A stretch of 9,136 nt of DNA from CAYLGY01 sp964383325 (GTDB lineage Bacteria; Pseudomonadota; Alphaproteobacteria; Rhizobiales; Rhizobiaceae). The notes under the pieces are model-generated. The model saw nothing but the letters and a program-made list of their open reading frames with translations. It made no database searches and was not told the DNA's origin. Each line of letters opens with the position of its first letter. The stretch's first letter is position 1. The translations under genes and the position numbers were made by a program. The stretch covers positions 1 to 9,136 of the forward strand of contig CAYLGY010000098.1 in NCBI GenBank assembly GCA_964383325.1. Reading direction: 5' to 3'. Positions 6,875 to 9,136 of this stretch are shown here, one piece after another.

Positions 6875-7984
6875 CTATTCGTTGCCGAAATAGCTCGCCC
6901 GGATTTCCGCGAGTTTCCCGCTTTCATGCAGGCCGATGATCTCGACTGACAGCGGGCGGGTAAGCTCGCTGTCTTGTGGCAATCCGAAAGCATATTTGTC
7001 CGGCGCGAAGATCGGCCCGACCACTGCCAGCCCCCGCCCCGGATTATTGTGCGCATAATATTCCAGCACCGGGGCGTCCCCCAGAACGGCATCCACACGG
7101 CCTTCCAAAAGCGCATCCGCGGCTTCCTCGATATGCGAGAATGGACGTGTGTTGAGACCCACATGTCGCGCATAATCTTCCGAGACGCTGCCCGGCTGCA
7201 CACCCACGATACGACCGGGAAGATCGGCCACTGAATTGATCTGATTCGTCAGCGAGAGGGTGGTCATCACGCTGGTTACCGACGAGGTGACATAGGCGAG
7301 CACCGCAATGCCACAGACAAGCCATAGGCCCTGCCAGATCCGTCCTATCCATCCAAACAGGTTCTTGCGCGCCGGAGATTTGCCCGATGTAACCACTGAC
7401 ATGACAGTATAGAAGCTTTCGGCGATGCCATCGCGCCAGCGCTTGGGAAAGTCGCGGTCGAATTTCCGATCGAACAGCGTCACCAGAACGGTCGCAAGAA
7501 CGATGACGAATGCGATCCATGCATATGCCCGAAGATGACCCGAATCACTCAGTCCACGCCAAAGGTCGCCCGTAGCTGAGCCACCGTCCTTTCGCACCAT
7601 CACGCGCTGTCCGGCGTCGAACCACGGATGCGTCAGGTCGATACTTTCGGCGCGCTCACGTGTGGCGGTCATATTGGTGACGGCCGCATCGATCCTTCCT
7701 GACGCCGCAGCACTGACAAGCTCGCCGACATTTTCATATTCGATGTATCTGCTGGTAATCCCAAGCTGACCCGCTGCCAATTCCCACAGGTCAATCGCCA
7801 TGCCGCCATAGCTGTCGCCGGATTTTGTCACGAAGGGCGGATGAGCATAGACGCCGACCCGCACTACCCTTTCATTGTCCTGCTCTGAAACCGGGCCCTG
7901 CTGAGCCGAGGCGATGTTGCAACCGACCAATGCAACGAGCAGAATGAGAATGCGTGAGACATATTGCAAAAGGTAAAGAGGCAT
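6875..7984 (-). CDS. Prokaryotic ionotropic-glutamate-receptor-like protein (GluR0 architecture) with atypical pore loop
   Basis: This 369-residue inner-membrane protein combines a split family 3 amino-acid-binding domain with membrane helices. The order is: signal peptide 1-27 (cleavage after ASA, or lipobox LVGC at 19-22), binding lobe 1 at about 38-135, helix about 153-171, re-entrant pore loop about 187-203, helix about 216-234, binding lobe 2 at about 250-365. Arg111 (in TRERAESIDL) and Asp303 (VLGDAP) are at the positions that bind the ligand's carboxylate and amino groups, so an amino acid is expected. The second helix ends in YVTSSVTSVMTTL, resembling the conserved iGluR gate helix. 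The pore loop reads VMSVVTSGKSP, where K+-selective relatives have TVGYG, so K+ selectivity is doubtful. The frame extends upstream to a TTG at 8143, but the ATG at 7984 places the signal peptide correctly; its ribosome site is weak. Confidence 0.85.
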   Translation of the reverse strand: MPLYLLQYVSRILILLVALVGCNIASAQQGPVSEQDNERVVRVGVYAHPPFVTKSGDSYGGMAIDLWELAAGQLGITSRYIEYENVGELVSAAASGRIDAAVTNMTATRERAESIDLTHPWFDAGQRVMVRKDGGSATGDLWRGLSDSGHLRAYAWIAFVIVLATVLVTLFDRKFDRDFPKRWRDGIAESFYTVMSVVTSGKSPARKNLFGWIGRIWQGLWLVCGIAVLAYVTSSVTSVMTTLSLTNQINSVADLPGRIVGVQPGSVSEDYARHVGLNTRPFSHIEEAADALLEGRVDAVLGDAPVLEYYAHNNPGRGLAVVGPIFAPDKYAFGLPQDSELTRPLSVEIIGLHESGKLAEIRASYFGNE

Positions 7985-8032
7985 CAGTCTTTGACGGTTA
8001 CCAGTCCAAGGAATTCTGCAGCCTTTCACAGC

Positions 8033-8053
8033 TGCTATTGAAAGCCAATAGCA
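8033..8053. promoter_or_regulatory. Perfect 8-5-8 inverted repeat upstream of the receptor-like gene
   Basis: TGCTATTG and CAATAGCA flank a 5-base spacer, 48 bp upstream of the receptor-like ATG. It could be an operator for a dimeric regulator or a leader hairpin. No U-tract follows on the minus strand, which argues against a classical terminator. No confident -35/-10 pair is visible beside it. Confidence 0.55.
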
Positions 8054-8109
8054 ACAATTCGTGTCTGACTTCCATTCGGCTTCATTCGCCAAAACCTGTT
8101 CGAGACAAG

Positions 8110-8130
8110 CCTGCTGCAACCGGCAGCAGG
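8110..8130 (-). terminator. Perfect 8-bp hairpin abutting the stop of the small minus-strand gene
   Basis: CCTGCTGC and GCAGCAGG pair around a 5-base loop, directly after the stop codon at 8131-8133 in the minus direction. The bases that follow are only moderately T-rich. It fits a terminator or 3' protective hairpin and supports 8131 as a true gene end. Confidence 0.5.
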
Positions 8131-8524
8131 TCAAGATCGGCAATGGCCTGGCGCGAAACGGGTGAACTCCAGCCTGGCCATGGTGCTGGCGGCGATTACA
8201 AAAGCCTGAATCCGGGCATCTTGATCCTGCTGTGCCGCAAAGCCAAGCGGATTCTCTCGATAATAGCGATGCAACGCCGGATTGAACTTGTCTCCGGCTA
8301 TCTGGCGCAATTGGCTGAACATCACCAGGCGGACCCAGTATTCGTCCTCGCTGTCAGGCTCAAGACGCATCTGCTTTGAACCCGTGAAATCGCGCTTCTT
8401 GCGATCCAAAAAAGCGCTTGGCCAGATCGAGCGGGGTCTTGCCGGTTTCCTCATCGCGTGACCTCAGGCGCGAAGGAAGGCCCTGCCGGGCCTGCGCTTC
8501 AAGGGAATAGATATTGACCGTGGT
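8131..8524 (-). pseudogene. Unrecognised small gene split by a frameshift at a T6 run
   Basis: Two overlapping minus-strand frames look like parts of one protein. The upstream frame, open from 8524, reads VNIYSLEAQARQGLPSRLRS and then DEETGKTPLDLAKRFF, faintly ankyrin-like at TPLDLAK. The downstream frame, ending at 8131, reads DRKKRDFTGSKQMRLEP, SEDEYWVRLVMFSQLRQIAG, FNPALHRYYRENPLGFAAQQ and IQAFVIAASTMARLEFTRFA. They join smoothly (LAKRFLDRKKRDF) if one T is dropped from the six-T run at 8408-8413. The upstream frame has no ATG, GTG or TTG before its in-frame TAA at 8525-8527, so the 5' end is lost, frameshifted again or misread. An ATG at 8454 opens only the downstream frame, with an unlikely N-terminus. 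Function unknown. It could be a decayed gene, a slippage-controlled gene or a sequencing error. Confidence 0.6.
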
Positions 8525-8606
8525 TTAACAAGCAAACGCTCAAATTCTCGCCAGGCCTGCCGACGAAATATTTGGTAGCGTACATGAAGGTCTTCCAGCT
8601 ACCTGC

Positions 8607-8634
8607 TTGGCTGGCTGCGCAGCTGTGCTAATAC
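8607..8634 (+). promoter_or_regulatory. Candidate promoter of the small exported protein gene
   Basis: TTGGCT at 8607-8612 and TAATAC at 8629-8634 are 16 bases apart, which predicts a start near 8641 and a leader of about 58 bases. The region between the divergent small gene and this one is the expected place for a promoter. Confidence 0.45.
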
Positions 8635-8698
8635 TGTCTGTAGCCGTTTCATGGTGAGGGCATCGTCATTGCGGCATGATTGATACGAGGTAGCCATC

Positions 8699-9133
8699 AT
8701 GCGAAAGTCTTTTCTGGGAATAGCTACGGCAATGCTGGTAGCGTTCGCGGCTCCGCTGCCTGCACTCGCCAATCCGGTCACCGAGATGGACCGCACGCTT
8801 GATGCGCTGTTCGGCGACCATGCTCGCTATCGCACATTCTTTGAGAATCTGAAGAAGGCCGTGGCTGCAGGCGACAAGTCGGCAGTCGCAGGGATGATCG
8901 ATTATCCGTTCCACGCCCGCATTTCGGGAAAGGCGCTCAAGATTCGTGACGCTGCACATTTCGTTGCCGAGTACGACCGGATCATCACGGTCAAAGTGAA
9001 AACTGCCCTGCAGGCCCAGACATATGAGACCCTGTCTGCCAACTGGCAGGGAGTGATGGTCGGCGACGGGGAAGTCTGGTTCTCCGGCGTAGGTGATGCC
9101 GACGTGATCAGGATAACGGCGATCAACGACTGA
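8699..9133 (+). CDS. Small exported protein of unknown function
   Basis: This complete 144-residue protein has a clear Sec signal peptide: MRK, a hydrophobic core at about 5-18, and ALA at 22-24 followed by Asn-Pro, so it should be periplasmic. The mature part of about 120 residues has an N-terminal helical half (TEMDRTLDALFGDHARYRTFFENLKKAVAAGD) and a strand-rich half containing DYPFHARISGKALKIRDAAHF, YDRIIT and WQGVMVGDGEVWFSG. The order of helices, then a GK-x-IRD strand, then a G-DG-VW hairpin resembles small proteobacterial periplasmic proteins of NTF2-like size, but I do not recognise a named family or activity. There are no Cys residues and no lipobox. The ATG has ACGAGG 8 bases upstream. 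It is divergent from the frameshifted gene and ends 3 bases before the window edge; any operon partner downstream is out of view. Confidence 0.85.
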   Translation: MRKSFLGIATAMLVAFAAPLPALANPVTEMDRTLDALFGDHARYRTFFENLKKAVAAGDKSAVAGMIDYPFHARISGKALKIRDAAHFVAEYDRIITVKVKTALQAQTYETLSANWQGVMVGDGEVWFSGVGDADVIRITAIND

Positions 9134-9136
9134 TTG

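Noticed and set aside
7985..8143. N-terminal extension of the receptor-like protein to a TTG at 8143
   Set aside because: The extra 53 residues are Cys-rich and not protein-like, they cross the 8110-8130 hairpin and the 8033-8053 dyad, and they would bury the signal peptide.
1..9136. CRISPR array, tRNA, rRNA, insertion-sequence ends
   Set aside because: No regularly spaced repeats, cloverleaf or GTTCRA-type T-loop, ribosomal RNA stretches or transposase motifs were seen on either strand.

Overview
The window reads as chromosomal DNA of a GC-rich alphaproteobacterium. A BapA-type adhesin N-terminus, a Tat-exported solute-binding protein and the small exported protein at the right end would fit Sphingomonadales (Erythrobacter-like relatives), but this assignment rests on protein style and is not proven. 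I see no rRNA, tRNA, CRISPR array, insertion sequence or phage gene.

Layout, left to right. (1) 1-1363, minus: the N-terminal 454 codons of a large surface adhesin that runs off the left edge. It has a BapA/LapF-type prefix domain, a Gly/Ala-rich hydrophobic stretch, an Asp-rich Ser/Ala-Asp linker and the first Ig/VCBS-like repeats. (2) 1364-2282: about 0.9 kb with no convincing gene. (3) 2283-6859: a peptide/ester-utilisation module. A divergently read XRE-type regulator (plus) faces a Tat-dependent family 5 (DppA/OppA-type) solute-binding protein and a CocE/NonD-type serine hydrolase (both minus). The divergent control region holds a perfect 7-5-7 inverted repeat and three 10-bp iterons laid over a plausible sigma70 promoter. 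A perfect 9-bp stem-loop separates the binding-protein gene from the hydrolase gene. No ABC permease or ATPase gene is present, so the binding protein is an orphan within this window. (4) 6875-7984, minus, convergent with the regulator: a bacterial ionotropic-glutamate-receptor-like protein whose pore loop lacks the K+-channel TVGYG signature. An 8-5-8 inverted repeat lies just upstream of it. (5) 8131-8524, minus: a small unrecognised gene that is open in two frames joined at a run of six T; it looks like a frameshifted or degraded gene. A perfect 8-bp hairpin abuts its stop codon. (6) 8699-9133, plus: a complete small exported protein of unknown function with its own promoter and RBS.

How the parts may work together (inference): the regulator would control the binding-protein/hydrolase pair, with the periplasmic protein capturing a peptide-like ligand and the cytoplasmic hydrolase cleaving an ester or amide derived from it. 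The receptor-like protein binds an amino-acid-like ligand, judging from its conserved Arg and Asp, so two neighbouring loci may both deal with amino-acid or peptide ligands. The adhesin appears to be an independent locus.
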